Shown here piece by piece: positions 25,947-35,259 of a stretch of DNA of 64,000 bases. The position numbers and the translations under genes are program-made. The notes beneath the pieces are model-generated. The model ran no database searches. It saw only the letters and a list, made by a program, of their open reading frames with translations, and was not told the origin of the DNA. Origin of the DNA: SIG299 sp051880375 (GTDB taxonomy: Bacteria; Bacillota; Clostridia; Lachnospirales; Lachnospiraceae); the NCBI GenBank assembly GCA_051880375.1, contig JBJENV010000091.1, positions 1 to 64,000 on the forward strand, read 5' to 3'. Position 1 is the first letter of the stretch. Each line of letters opens with the position of its first letter.

Positions 25947-27887
25947 TTATACCAATACGTCGGCTCCCGCTTTGACAAACGCAATAAATTCATCGATTTC
26001 AGCAGTAACGACATAGGTTCCTTTCGTATAATGACGATTGTCTTTCAGCAGAACCCATTCGCCATCCGGAAGATATACTGTTTTTTCGGTTTGCCCCTGT
26101 TTCACGATTGGCGCAAAAATGATGTCGTCACCAAACATGTATTGCTCATCCAGCGTATAGCAGACTTCATCCTCCGGATATTCGAAAAACATAGGACGCA
26201 TGACAGGATATCCTTTTTCGGAGGCAAGCTTCATCTGTCTGCTGATATACGGTCTCAATCTTTCACGGAAAAGAACCAGGTCTTTTAAAATTTCAAAATT
26301 CCTTTCTCCGAAACTCCAAAGCTCATTCGGATCTCCGCTCGGTTCTATGAGATTGCTTCTTTCTCCGTGCTTTATGCGTGAGCCATGGAGACGCATAACC
26401 GGACTGAAGACACCGAACTGGAACCAACGAATGATCAGTTCTCTGAAATAATCACTTTCTGTATCGGCACCGTAGAATCCGCCGATGTCCGTATTCCACC
26501 ACGGAATGCCGCACATGGACATATTCAGTCCGGCCTTTACCTGATGGGCAAGGCTTTCAAATGTGGAAGGAATATCTCCGGACCAGACGAGAGAAGCATA
26601 CTTCTGGCTTCCGAGATAAGCGCATCTTGTCAGTGTGATAATGTCATCTCTTCCTATGGATTTGAATCCTTCATACGCCATTTTGGAATAGTAATACGGA
26701 TAGAGCAGCGCGACCATATCCGCTCTGCCCTTGTACCAGATGAGATTGTCAAACTGCTCCGGATGCACCTCCGGTTCTGCTTCGTCAAACCAGAGAGCAT
26801 CCACACCGTTATCGATGTAATTCTGCTTGAGTTTGCTCCAGACAAATTCTCTGGTTGCAGGATTGGTTACATCAATTTCCGCCTGCCAGCCGTAAAAATT
26901 GAACACCCGGTCAGAACCCCGGCTTGTACGCATCAGCATATTGTTCTCTGACATATAGTGATAGTTTTCGCTTTTTTCATTAATGGTAGGCCACACGGAT
27001 ACGATTAATCTGGTATTCATTTCGTGAAGCTCATCCGCCATTGCTTTCACATCCTGCCAGTAGTTTGGGTCAAATTGATAGTCTCCCTGTTCCGTCCAGT
27101 GGAAATAGTCCACAACCATGGCAGAAACAGGAATCTGAAGCTCTTTGTACTTCCTTGCTACGCTTAACAGTTCCTCCTGCGTTTCATAACGAAGTCTGCT
27201 CTGCCAGAACCCGGTGGCCCATTCCGGCATTTCAGGGGCGTGCCCTGTAAGGTCGGCAAGTGCGGAACAGACTTCCTTCGGTGTTCCGCCGATGACGACA
27301 TAGTCGATTGCCCTACAGCAGTCACTGCTGAAACGGGTTCTGTTATTGGAAAGCTCTGCAAGACCTGTGGATGGAAGATTCCACAGAAAACCATAGCCAA
27401 GGGAAGAGTATACAAAAGGAATCGTACATTTTGCATTGAGGTTTCTGATGTCAATGGAAGAGCCCTTTAGGTCAAATTCATTATCCCAGCTGTGTCCGAG
27501 TCCGAAAAAGTGCTCTGCTTCATTTGGTTCAAAAGTTACTCTGGCGCTCCAAAGGCCGCTGCCCTTGTTCTCATAGTGACGAAAACCGGACTGAAAGGTC
27601 ATTTCAGGTTTTTCTTCGATTATTTTTTTATTTTCATAGTAAAAGGTTACTTTTCCGTTCCCCGTAAGAACAACCTTCAATTTGCCGCAAAGCATGGAAA
27701 CATGCCATTCCTGCTCCTCAATCTGTACGTCTCCTTCTCCCGGCATCAGCGTATAGTTTTCCTCGATTACGCTGCAGTCCGGAAATGCCTGAAACCGTAT
27801 TGCGTGATTACCACAGGGTGAAATTTGCACAAGCTCTCCGTTTCTGGAAAACAGTATCCGGTTTTCATTGATTTTTACATTGTTCAT
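25947..27887 (-). CDS. GH31 alpha-glycosidase (alpha-xylosidase/alpha-glucosidase)
   Basis: 646 residues, no signal peptide. N-terminal beta-sandwich to about 200, then the barrel. Nucleophile Asp368 is in ALWFDEAEPE, and PVSAMVVDYFHWTEQGDYQFD is the conserved early strand. YMFGDDIIFAPI marks the C-terminal domain. The EAEPE signature is seen in several alpha-xylosidase and sulfoquinovosidase-like branches as well as glucosidases, so the exact sugar is open. AGGAGGTG precedes the ATG. Diverges from the OPT transporter gene. Confidence 0.85.
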   Translation of the reverse strand: MNNVKINENRILFSRNGELVQISPCGNHAIRFQAFPDCSVIEENYTLMPGEGDVQIEEQEWHVSMLCGKLKVVLTGNGKVTFYYENKKIIEEKPEMTFQSGFRHYENKGSGLWSARVTFEPNEAEHFFGLGHSWDNEFDLKGSSIDIRNLNAKCTIPFVYSSLGYGFLWNLPSTGLAELSNNRTRFSSDCCRAIDYVVIGGTPKEVCSALADLTGHAPEMPEWATGFWQSRLRYETQEELLSVARKYKELQIPVSAMVVDYFHWTEQGDYQFDPNYWQDVKAMADELHEMNTRLIVSVWPTINEKSENYHYMSENNMLMRTSRGSDRVFNFYGWQAEIDVTNPATREFVWSKLKQNYIDNGVDALWFDEAEPEVHPEQFDNLIWYKGRADMVALLYPYYYSKMAYEGFKSIGRDDIITLTRCAYLGSQKYASLVWSGDIPSTFESLAHQVKAGLNMSMCGIPWWNTDIGGFYGADTESDYFRELIIRWFQFGVFSPVMRLHGSRIKHGERSNLIEPSGDPNELWSFGERNFEILKDLVLFRERLRPYISRQMKLASEKGYPVMRPMFFEYPEDEVCYTLDEQYMFGDDIIFAPIVKQGQTEKTVYLPDGEWVLLKDNRHYTKGTYVVTAEIDEFIAFVKAGADVLV

Positions 27888-28070
27888 TGCTACACCTCCT
27901 CTGGTTACTATTATAGTGCCCGGCTGTGGAATAATCCAGAAGTAATTTTGCAGAAATCAGCAGCTGATCGACAGAGCCCGTATAAGGAACACGTTTACTG
28001 CAAATACTTCATAAAAAAGACAGCCGGAGAAAGCCTTGTTCCGGCTTGCTTTAGAAAGAAGGAGAAGAAT

Positions 28071-29915
28071 TTGAGAAAGTCGGGCAGGGACAAAGAATTT
28101 TCTATCATGTCTGTGATTTTGGGCGTGCTGCTTGCGGTACTGTTCGGTGCGGCAAACGCATATCTCGGACTGCGTGTCGGAATGACCGTATCGGCTTCCA
28201 TTCCGGCAGCAGTGATTTCGATGGGAATTATCCGTATTCTGTTAAAAAGAGATTCCATTTTGGAAAACAACATGGTTCAGACGATTGGTTCCGCCGGAGA
28301 ATCTCTGGCGGCGGGAGCCATTTTTACGCTTCCGGCACTGTTTATGTGGGCAGCGGAGAGCGATGAAGTCAGCGTTTCATTTGCGGAGCTGACGATGATT
28401 GCGGTATGCGGCGGCGTGCTTGGCGTATTGTTTATGGTGCCGCTCAGAAAAGCGTTGATTGTCAAGGAACACGGGACACTACCGTACCCGGAGGGAACGG
28501 CCTGCGCAAAGGTACTTGCGGCGGGGGAAACGAAGGGAAAGGAATCACTGCTTGTATTTCAGGGACTCGGGATTTCGGCAGCTTACAAATTTGTGGCAGA
28601 CGGGCTGAAGCTGTTCCCGAGCAGAGTCGATTATACGATTCCGAAGTACCGCGGAGCAGGCATCGGTGTGGATGCGCTTCCGGCACTTGCCGGTGTGGGC
28701 TATATCTGTGGGGCAAACATCGGAGCGAGAATGTTAGCCGGAGGAATTGTTTCGTGGCTTGTCCTGATGCCTCTTATCTCATTGTACGGTGGTATGGATA
28801 TCCTGCATCCGGCCACTACGGCTGTAGAAACATTGGACGCATGGGAAATCTGGAGAAGCTATATCCGCTATATCGGAGCGGGAGCGGTGGCGACGGGTGG
28901 GTTTATCAGCCTGCTTCGTTCCATGCCGCTCATTTTCCGTACGTTCCGGGATGCGGTTAAAGGAATCGCGGCAGGAAGGAAAGCAGAGGAAGAAACGGAA
29001 CGGGATTTGCCGATGTGGCTGGTAGGAGTCGGAATTCTCGGAGTGATTCTGTTAATCTGGCTGTTTCCGGCGATTCCGGTGAACCTGTTCGGAGCTGTTC
29101 TGATTGCCGTCCTTGGCTTTTTCTTTGCTGCGGTATCGGCAAGAATGGTCGGTATGGTCGGAAGCAGCAATAATCCGGTGTCCGGTATGGCAATCGGGAC
29201 TCTGCTGCTTGCGGCGCTCTTATTAAAGGCAATGGGAAACACGGGAAGCGCCGGCATGGTGTCTGCGATTGCCATCGGTTCCGTTATCTGTATTGTGACC
29301 TGCATGGCAGGAGATACCTCGCAGGATTTAAAGACGGGATATCTGGTCGGGGCAACCCCGAGAAAGCAGCAAATCGGAGAGTTTATCGGGGTGCTGGCTT
29401 CGGCACTTGCTATCGGCGGCGTACTCTATCTGCTGAATCAGGCGTGGGGCTATGGTTCGGAGGAACTTCCGGCACCACAGGCAACGCTGATGCGTATGGT
29501 TGTGGAGGGTGTGATGGAAAATAATCTGCCGTGGCACCTCGTATTTGCAGGTGCGGGAATTGCAGTTGCGGTGGAACTGACCGGAGTGTTGTCCCTGCCG
29601 TTTGCAGTCGGACTGTACCTGCCGATTCACTTAAGCGTGGCAATTATGGCAGGCGGATTCCTGCGGTATATTACGGATAAAAGAGCAGGAAGGACCGAGG
29701 GCAGTAACGCCGGCATCCTCTACAGCTCCGGACTGATTGCGGGAGAAGGGCTGACCGGAATTCTGCTTGCAGCTGCGGCGTTGATTCCGCTGCAGAACGG
29801 CAGTCTGGGGGAATGGCTGGATTGTTCCGAGGTGATTAATCTTGGAAATTTAGGAGGGTTAGCAGCATTTTTGCTGTTGCTGCTAACCCTGTACCGATGT
29901 GCAAAGAAAGAATAG
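28071..29915 (+). CDS. OPT family oligopeptide transporter
   Basis: 614 residues, many membrane helices. NAYLGLRVGMTVSASIPAAV near the N-terminus is the OPT signature, followed by EHGTLPYPEGTACAKVL. Members import peptides or metal-chelates with protons. AAGGAGAAG before TTG 28071 gives the start. A stem AGCCGGA/TCCGGCT (28021-28046) lies in the leader. The end of the gene is followed by a strong terminator. Confidence 0.85.
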   Translation: MRKSGRDKEFSIMSVILGVLLAVLFGAANAYLGLRVGMTVSASIPAAVISMGIIRILLKRDSILENNMVQTIGSAGESLAAGAIFTLPALFMWAAESDEVSVSFAELTMIAVCGGVLGVLFMVPLRKALIVKEHGTLPYPEGTACAKVLAAGETKGKESLLVFQGLGISAAYKFVADGLKLFPSRVDYTIPKYRGAGIGVDALPALAGVGYICGANIGARMLAGGIVSWLVLMPLISLYGGMDILHPATTAVETLDAWEIWRSYIRYIGAGAVATGGFISLLRSMPLIFRTFRDAVKGIAAGRKAEEETERDLPMWLVGVGILGVILLIWLFPAIPVNLFGAVLIAVLGFFFAAVSARMVGMVGSSNNPVSGMAIGTLLLAALLLKAMGNTGSAGMVSAIAIGSVICIVTCMAGDTSQDLKTGYLVGATPRKQQIGEFIGVLASALAIGGVLYLLNQAWGYGSEELPAPQATLMRMVVEGVMENNLPWHLVFAGAGIAVAVELTGVLSLPFAVGLYLPIHLSVAIMAGGFLRYITDKRAGRTEGSNAGILYSSGLIAGEGLTGILLAAAALIPLQNGSLGEWLDCSEVINLGNLGGLAAFLLLLLTLYRCAKKE

Positions 29916-29921
29916 GATGGA

Positions 29922-29955
29922 AACAAAAAAGCCGGGCAGTCCCGGCTTTTTTGTT
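29922..29955. terminator. bidirectional intrinsic terminator
   Basis: AACAAAAAAGCCGGG (29922-29936), loop CAGT, CCCGGCTTTTTTGTT (29941-29955), 15 bp perfect. The A-tract and T-tract serve both converging genes. Confidence 0.92.
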
Positions 29956-29956
29956 G

Positions 29957-31111
29957 TTATTCCCAAAGTTTCCGATAGATTTCTGTTACATCTTCCTTTG
30001 TGACAGGCTTGATGGTATTGGCAGGGCTTCCGCTTGCAATTGCGTCGGTTGCCATTTTATCAATGACGGCGAAGAAGGCGTCCTTGTCAATGCCGTATCC
30101 GGCAAGCGTCGGAATTTCACATTCACGGCAGATGTCACAGACGGCAGATAGAAATGCTTTCGCGGCAGACTCATCGGAGTCAGTTTCGGAAGCAACACCG
30201 ATTTCTCTGCCGAGGGTTCCGAAACGGGCGTAAGCACCGTCTAAGGCAAACGTGAAGCATTCCTTTAACAGCATGGCATTGGAAATGCCGTGCGGTACAT
30301 GGAACATGGCACCGATTGGGCGGCTCATGCCGTGTACAAGTGTGACGGAGGCATTGTTAAATGCAATACCGGCTTCCAGTGCGGCAATGGACATCTGTTC
30401 TCTTGCGGTTACATCGTTTCCGTTATGAAAGGCAATCGGCAGCCAGGTAAAAATCCGCTTTACTGCCGAAATGGCAAACGTTTCGGTTAACGGCTGTGAT
30501 TTTCTCGAGGTATAAGCTTCAATCGCGTGGGTTAAGGCATCCAGACCGGTGGCTGCGGTAATGGCAGGCGGAGCGGTCAAGGTGAATTTCGGGTCAATGA
30601 TGGCAAGCGTCGGCATTAACACGGCACCCTTTAACAGCATTTTGATATCTTTTTTAGTATCGGTAATAATCGTAAACTGCGTGGCTTCCGAGCCGGTGCC
30701 GGCAGTGGTCGGTACGGCAACCATCGGCGGAACCGGGTTGGAAATGACCTTGCCCATGTAATCGGAAATGCTGCCCGGATTTGTCACAAGGGCGGCAATT
30801 GCCTTCATGGAATCAATCGGACTTCCGCCTCCGACTGCAGCAAGAAAATCGCAATGATTTTCCAGATATATCTGAAGGCCACGCTCAATCATGACGTCCG
30901 TCGGTTCACCGCTGATTCCATCGTAAATGATATAGGAAATGCCGGCTTCGTCAAATACTTTGGTGAGCAGTGAGGTGTTGCCGAGCTTTACCATAACGGC
31001 ATCGGTGACAAGCAGCGCCTTTTTACCGAGCGTGGTAAGAAAGGTCTTGCTGTCTTCCAGGGCATGCTCTCCGGAAATAATCTGTTTTGGCATAAGAAAT
31101 GAACTTCCCAT
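29957..31111 (-). CDS. iron-containing alcohol dehydrogenase
   Basis: 384 residues of the group III metal-dependent alcohol dehydrogenases. NAD-binding GGGSPIDSMKAIA, metal ligands Asp and His in GLDALTHAIEAYTS, and two further His in HGMSRPIGAMFHVPHG. Probably reduces aldehydes in fermentation; the direction and substrate are not shown. ATG 31111 is preferred. A TTG two codons earlier is closer to GGAGG. Confidence 0.88.
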   Translation of the reverse strand: MGSSFLMPKQIISGEHALEDSKTFLTTLGKKALLVTDAVMVKLGNTSLLTKVFDEAGISYIIYDGISGEPTDVMIERGLQIYLENHCDFLAAVGGGSPIDSMKAIAALVTNPGSISDYMGKVISNPVPPMVAVPTTAGTGSEATQFTIITDTKKDIKMLLKGAVLMPTLAIIDPKFTLTAPPAITAATGLDALTHAIEAYTSRKSQPLTETFAISAVKRIFTWLPIAFHNGNDVTAREQMSIAALEAGIAFNNASVTLVHGMSRPIGAMFHVPHGISNAMLLKECFTFALDGAYARFGTLGREIGVASETDSDESAAKAFLSAVCDICRECEIPTLAGYGIDKDAFFAVIDKMATDAIASGSPANTIKPVTKEDVTEIYRKLWE

Positions 31112-31187
31112 TTGCAAAAAGTCCTCCGTAATTTATAGAAATTTTGTAAAAAATATGTCTGGCGTCTGCTTTTCGAACGCTACTTGT

Positions 31188-31217
31188 ATCATAACACAAA
31201 GTACTGAAAAAGTGCAA
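31188..31217 (-). promoter_or_regulatory. promoter TTGCAC-18-TATGAT for the alcohol dehydrogenase
   Basis: Minus strand: TTGCAC (31212-31217) and TATGAT (31188-31193), spacer 18 bp. It gives a leader of about 70 bases. Confidence 0.55.
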
Positions 31218-31588
31218 GGAAAAGTACAGAAAGATGAATGAAAATGACAACAAAATATCATTAAATTGATAAATATATAACAAAAACAGTGACACAAAGG
31301 GTGGAAAACTAAGAAAATAAGAAATGGAAGAATGAAAATTTGTAGAAAATGCATAAAAAGTAGGTAAATAATATGTGAAAAATATTGAAAAGTTCAATAA
31401 GTAAAGCATTTCCATTGACTAAATTGAGTAAAAGTGCATATAATATTATTGTTAAATCGGTGTGAATTTATTGAAGTTGCTAAATTCGAAAGCAAATAAG
31501 CAGTTCTTCTAGTAAATGGTAATTTCAGACCGAAAGATTACAGAAAGATATCCGCTGAAACAGAAAGCGGAAAGAAAGGGAGGGTATT
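31218..31588 (+). promoter_or_regulatory. AT-rich intergenic region with promoter TTGACT-18-TATAAT
   Basis: The 370-base stretch shows no gene. TTGACT (31415-31420) and TATAAT (31439-31444), spacer 18 bp, form a strong promoter for the secreted protein at 31589, with a leader of about 135 bases ending in AAAGGGAGG. The rest (31218-31410) is AT-rich without clear repeats. Confidence 0.7.
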
Positions 31589-32944
31589 ATGTTTTTTCAC
31601 AAAATCAAGAAAGCTGTGGCAGTAACGCTTTCCGTACTTATGGTAGCAGGAGTGCTTCAGACGGTGCCGACGGCAGCGGAGGCAGGAACGGAGGATCACA
31701 CCTTTACTGTATTATCCTTAAATGTTGCAGGTCTTCCTGCCATCTTATCCAGCAGCGATCCGGCAAATAATACGAAGCAGATGAGTCCACTGTTAAACAA
31801 TTATGACATTGTCAGCGTACAGGAAGACTTCGCCTATCACAGTGACCTGGTTTCTCAGGTAACGGAGCTGCCTTATCAGACAGAGCACAGCGGAAATGTT
31901 CCGTTTGGTGACGGTATGAATATTCTGTCCCGTTTCCCGATTTATCTGGAAACAAGATATAAGTGGAATGACAGTCACGGTATTATCAGTGACGGTGCCG
32001 ACCAGATGACGCCAAAGGGAATCCTTTATACTTCTATTGAAATAGAGCCGGGTTATTTCATCGATGTTTATGATATTCATACAGATGCGGACTGCGATGA
32101 GGAATCTCTGGCTGCCAGACGTTCCAACATGAACCAGCTTGCAGCACTGATTAACGAGCGCTCCGTCGGACATGCGGTGATTGTCATCGGTGATACCAAC
32201 TCCCGTTATACAAGAGCAGAGGATAACTTTGAAACAGCAGTGCTGGAAACCTGTGGTTTAAGAGATCCTTGGGTTGATTTAATCTGCGGCGGTGTTGCTC
32301 CGGCAGACGGCGAAGCCTTGTTTGATTATGATAATCCGAACAGTGCAGGGCATGAGGTAGTAGATAAAATCTGGTACAGAAGCGGCAAGAACGTAGAACT
32401 GGAAGCAATTTATTACGCATTACTTGCTACGGAGTTTACCGATGCGGACGGTAATCAGTTATCCGACCATTATCCGATTACTGCAACCTTTTCCTACACC
32501 TTAAACGAGACGATTCAGACAAGTGACACCTACGGCGGTGGCGGCGGAGAAGGCTTCACCTTCCTGGAAGAGATGGGCGAATCCTTACCGGACAGCGTTG
32601 CCATCTGCACAGGTAGCAGACTGGACAGCGTTTCGATGACCTATGGCGATACCGTTGCATTTGCAGGCGGCAATGGCGGAACAAAGCAGGAATATACCTT
32701 TGCTGAGGGCGAATATATTACGTCCATGACGGTCAGCAAGGCGAAGAAGAGTACTTTCGGTACTTACCGCATCAGCTATATTAAGCTGGAAACAAATTTC
32801 GGTACAGTAATTGAGGGTGGCACCTATAAGAGCGGCAACAGCATGACATTTACGGCACCGGAAGGCTATGCAATCGCAGGCTTCCAGGGAAATGCAGCAG
32901 ATGAAATCGACCGTCTCGGATGCATTTATTTATTGGTAGAATAA
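31589..32944 (+). CDS. secreted endonuclease/exonuclease/phosphatase-fold enzyme with jacalin-like lectin domain
   Basis: 451 residues. Signal peptide to about residue 32 (ends PTAAEA). EEP-fold catalytic domain about 38-310 with LNVAGLP, VSVQEDF, GDGMNILSRFP, DVYDIHTDAD, VIGDTNSRY and SDHYPI, as in neutral sphingomyelinase-like phosphodiesterases. From about 320 GGGGGEGF and GGNGGTKQEYTF begin a beta-prism (jacalin-like) lectin fold. Likely a secreted phosphodiesterase held to glycans. Lipid, nucleic acid or other phosphodiester substrates are all possible. Confidence 0.78.
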   Translation: MFFHKIKKAVAVTLSVLMVAGVLQTVPTAAEAGTEDHTFTVLSLNVAGLPAILSSSDPANNTKQMSPLLNNYDIVSVQEDFAYHSDLVSQVTELPYQTEHSGNVPFGDGMNILSRFPIYLETRYKWNDSHGIISDGADQMTPKGILYTSIEIEPGYFIDVYDIHTDADCDEESLAARRSNMNQLAALINERSVGHAVIVIGDTNSRYTRAEDNFETAVLETCGLRDPWVDLICGGVAPADGEALFDYDNPNSAGHEVVDKIWYRSGKNVELEAIYYALLATEFTDADGNQLSDHYPITATFSYTLNETIQTSDTYGGGGGEGFTFLEEMGESLPDSVAICTGSRLDSVSMTYGDTVAFAGGNGGTKQEYTFAEGEYITSMTVSKAKKSTFGTYRISYIKLETNFGTVIEGGTYKSGNSMTFTAPEGYAIAGFQGNAADEIDRLGCIYLLVE

Positions 32945-32995
32945 TCATAACTTATCCTTTTATCCTATAGAAGTGTTGTGTAAGTTAAGTTGCGA

Positions 32996-33028
32996 AGCAT
33001 CAGTCGTTAGGTTGGCTGGTGCTTTTGC
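32996..33028 (+). terminator. likely intrinsic terminator
   Basis: AGCATCAG (32996-33003) pairs with CTGGTGCT (33016-33023, one G-T pair), followed by TTTGCTTTG. Weak T-run. Confidence 0.5.
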
Positions 33029-33062
33029 TTTGTAATCAAAACTCAATTCACAATAGACTTTT

Positions 33063-33767
33063 CTACCTAAACATATAATAAAAATAGGCATCCTTGAATA
33101 ACACGTACCGGTTTCTGGCTATCGGCAGAGCAGAATTACAGGTAGTGATCTGGTTTTTATTAAACTGTTCTACATAGGCAAGATTGACAAGATAGCTGCG
33201 GTGACATTTAAAAAATCCTTTGTCTAAGGAAAAAAATTCCTCACAGGTAGAAAATAATTCACGAATTTCTATGATGGTTCCATTGGAAAGATGCACATGC
33301 ACCTCCTTATTCTGCGCTTCTAAATATTCAACCTCATCTACAATGATTTTACAAAAGCCCATGGCAGTCTGGGTAGTAAAGGTGGCTTTTGGCTTTTCAA
33401 AGGTTTTAAAAAATTCATCCAGAAGTTCAAAGATTTTTTCTTTGGAAATTGGTTTAAGGAGATAGTTCAGAGCCTTCACCTCATAGGAATCTACAGCAAA
33501 TTCCCTGGAGGTGGTAAGGAAGATAATCGGAACCATCTGATTATTGTTCCGAAGCTCCTTTGCAGTATCAATGCCATTGAGCAGAGGCATAATTACATCT
33601 AAAAAAATCAGGTCGATACCTTCTTTATAGTAGGCATGGAGTAAATCATCACCGTTGGTAAAACGGAACAGCCGTACCTTTTTTTTATGCTGCTTTGCCC
33701 ATTCTTCAATAAAATGACAGGTAGTATCTAAAAAATATTGTTCATCATCGCAAATTGCTATGTTCAT
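33063..33767 (-). CDS. LytTR-family response regulator (AgrA-like)
   Basis: 234 residues. Receiver domain 1-120 with acidic Asp7-Asp8, phosphoacceptor Asp57 in LIFLDVIMP, and YLLKPIS. LytTR DNA-binding domain about 135-234, with VDEVEYLEAQNKEVHVHL and FFKCHRSYLVN. It binds short direct repeats, as expected upstream at 35144. Cotranscribed with the kinase 32 bases upstream. Terminates convergently with the secreted enzyme gene. Confidence 0.9.
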   Translation of the reverse strand: MNIAICDDEQYFLDTTCHFIEEWAKQHKKKVRLFRFTNGDDLLHAYYKEGIDLIFLDVIMPLLNGIDTAKELRNNNQMVPIIFLTTSREFAVDSYEVKALNYLLKPISKEKIFELLDEFFKTFEKPKATFTTQTAMGFCKIIVDEVEYLEAQNKEVHVHLSNGTIIEIRELFSTCEEFFSLDKGFFKCHRSYLVNLAYVEQFNKNQITTCNSALPIARNRYVLFKDAYFYYMFR

Positions 33768-33799
33768 AATACGCTCCTATAAAACAAGGTAAATCAGGC

Positions 33800-35077
33800 T
33801 TAGATAATGACTCTCAGAAAGAAAGAGCCCTCCGAAACGGAGAAATACCATTGACCATGCAGCTGCTCCACATAATAAATAATGCTTTTTACTCCAATAC
33901 CATGACCTTCTCTGGAAGAAACCGGAACACCGTCCACGAATTTGGGCATATGGTCAGTGGGATTTTCCAGCTGAAGCAAAAGGGAGGTATCCTTGGTGGA
34001 GATAGTGAGGCTTGCCCACTTTTTTTCAGGAGGAACCTTCTCCAAAGCGTGCATGGCATTTTCCAAGGCGTTGGATAAAATGGCACAAAACGCAATTTCC
34101 GAAAAGGTAACGCTTTCACAGGTAATGTCGTAGTTTAACGTGATTCCCCGTTCCTGAAAACGATTGTGGTATATGGAAAGAATGGCGTTTACTATTTCAT
34201 TTTTGCAATAAGTGACTATTATAGTATCATCATAGCCGATGCCGATTTCCCGGATGTACTCTGTTACCCTGTCGACACTGTCGTTTTGAAGCATGGTAAG
34301 AATGATGCTCAGATGGTGACGCATGTCGTGCCTTAGAATGGAAAGAGTCTGTTTACTTGCTTTTACATGCTCTACTTCGTTTTGGATGGAGGAAAGCTGA
34401 AGCTCCATCAGTCTGTTATATTGTCTGATTTCCTGGGCTTGCTCGTATTGCCTGAAATAGACCAGTAAGAACATAAAATAGGCAATACAGAAGGCAAAGC
34501 CCATGAATTCTACAATTGCTTTGTTGCCGGAATACAACAGCCCGGAAAATTTGGTGGAAGCATAATCAAAAATATAATAAATAAACGGTAAAAAACAGAT
34601 GATGCCAAGAGCCTGCCGGTTTTTTGCGAATATGGCTGCAGTTGTATGGCAAACAAAACGACTGAGCAGGAAGAAAACAGTCAGGGTGGTCAGAATTCTG
34701 AAAAAGTAGTAGCACCATTCTTTGCCGGTAAGGCTTAATACAAGCAGGCCAATCCAGTTGCTGATTTGGCAGCAAAGATAGGTAGAGCATACCGAAGTAA
34801 AGCTGGAGAGCCAGGAAAATTTATAATAGAAAACTAAAAAAACAGTCAGCGGAAGGTGAATGATAAACGGGTATATCACCGGGTAAATCTGATTGGAAAA
34901 ATCTGCACCAAACAAAAAAGCACTGAGAAGGTACAGAATGCCTTCTGCAAGGAAAAAGAAAAACAGCAGCCTGAGGTTCTTTTGGTTTTGCTTTACACCC
35001 AGCAGAAATGCAGAAATAAAGATACCAAACAGCATGGTCGTAGCATTGTGCAAAATAGCAAGTACTGATATCAGCAT
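33800..35077 (-). CDS. GHKL-type sensor histidine kinase (AgrC-like)
   Basis: 425 residues. Six or seven N-terminal membrane helices (to about 210), then a coiled region with phosphoacceptor His in LRHDMRHHL, and a GHKL ATPase domain with N-box FCAILSNALENAMHAL and G-box GHGIGVKS. Members often sense peptides or small molecules at the membrane. ATG 35077 follows AGGAGG; a longer frame starts at 35134 but includes the promoter. Confidence 0.88.
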   Translation of the reverse strand: MLISVLAILHNATTMLFGIFISAFLLGVKQNQKNLRLLFFFFLAEGILYLLSAFLFGADFSNQIYPVIYPFIIHLPLTVFLVFYYKFSWLSSFTSVCSTYLCCQISNWIGLLVLSLTGKEWCYYFFRILTTLTVFFLLSRFVCHTTAAIFAKNRQALGIICFLPFIYYIFDYASTKFSGLLYSGNKAIVEFMGFAFCIAYFMFLLVYFRQYEQAQEIRQYNRLMELQLSSIQNEVEHVKASKQTLSILRHDMRHHLSIILTMLQNDSVDRVTEYIREIGIGYDDTIIVTYCKNEIVNAILSIYHNRFQERGITLNYDITCESVTFSEIAFCAILSNALENAMHALEKVPPEKKWASLTISTKDTSLLLQLENPTDHMPKFVDGVPVSSREGHGIGVKSIIYYVEQLHGQWYFSVSEGSFFLRVII

Positions 35078-35105
35078 CTGGTTTCCTCCTGGTGTTTTTT
35101 CTTCT

Positions 35106-35134
35106 ATTATAAAGCTTTTTTTACGGAATAACAA
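35106..35134 (-). promoter_or_regulatory. kinase/regulator promoter TTGTTA-17-TATAAT
   Basis: Minus strand: TTGTTA (35129-35134), TATAAT (35106-35111), spacer 17 bp. The -35 box begins 10 bases from the direct repeats at 35144-35179. Confidence 0.65.
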
Positions 35135-35143
35135 TGGGGTCTC

Positions 35144-35179
35144 TTATACCATTCACACCGTATTTATACCATTCACACC
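35144..35179. repeat. 16-bp direct repeat, likely LytTR operator
   Basis: TTATACCATTCACACC occurs exactly at 35144-35159 and 35164-35179, period 20 bp, about two helical turns. It sits between divergent promoters of the kinase/regulator operon and the lipoprotein gene. LytTR proteins are known to bind paired direct repeats about two turns apart. Confidence 0.85.
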
Positions 35180-35204
35180 AAATAGGGGAAAAAGACAAAA
35201 AAAA

Positions 35205-35213
35205 TGGTATAAT
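35205..35213 (+). promoter_or_regulatory. extended -10 (TGG TATAAT) of lipoprotein gene
   Basis: TG (35205-35206) and TATAAT (35208-35213). The expected -35 position reads GGGGAA, a poor match, so activation by a protein bound at the direct repeats, just upstream, is likely. Confidence 0.7.
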
Positions 35214-35259
35214 GCAACTATACATGGAATTACATGAAGCAAAGGATGGAGAAAAACTC

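Noticed and set aside
26385..26951. 188-codon plus-strand frame
   Set aside because: Antisense to GH31, no start signal and no family match.
27825..28070. long N-terminal extension of the OPT transporter
   Set aside because: It would overlap the GH31 start and its promoter region; the TTG at 28071 with AAGGAGAAG aligns with the family start.
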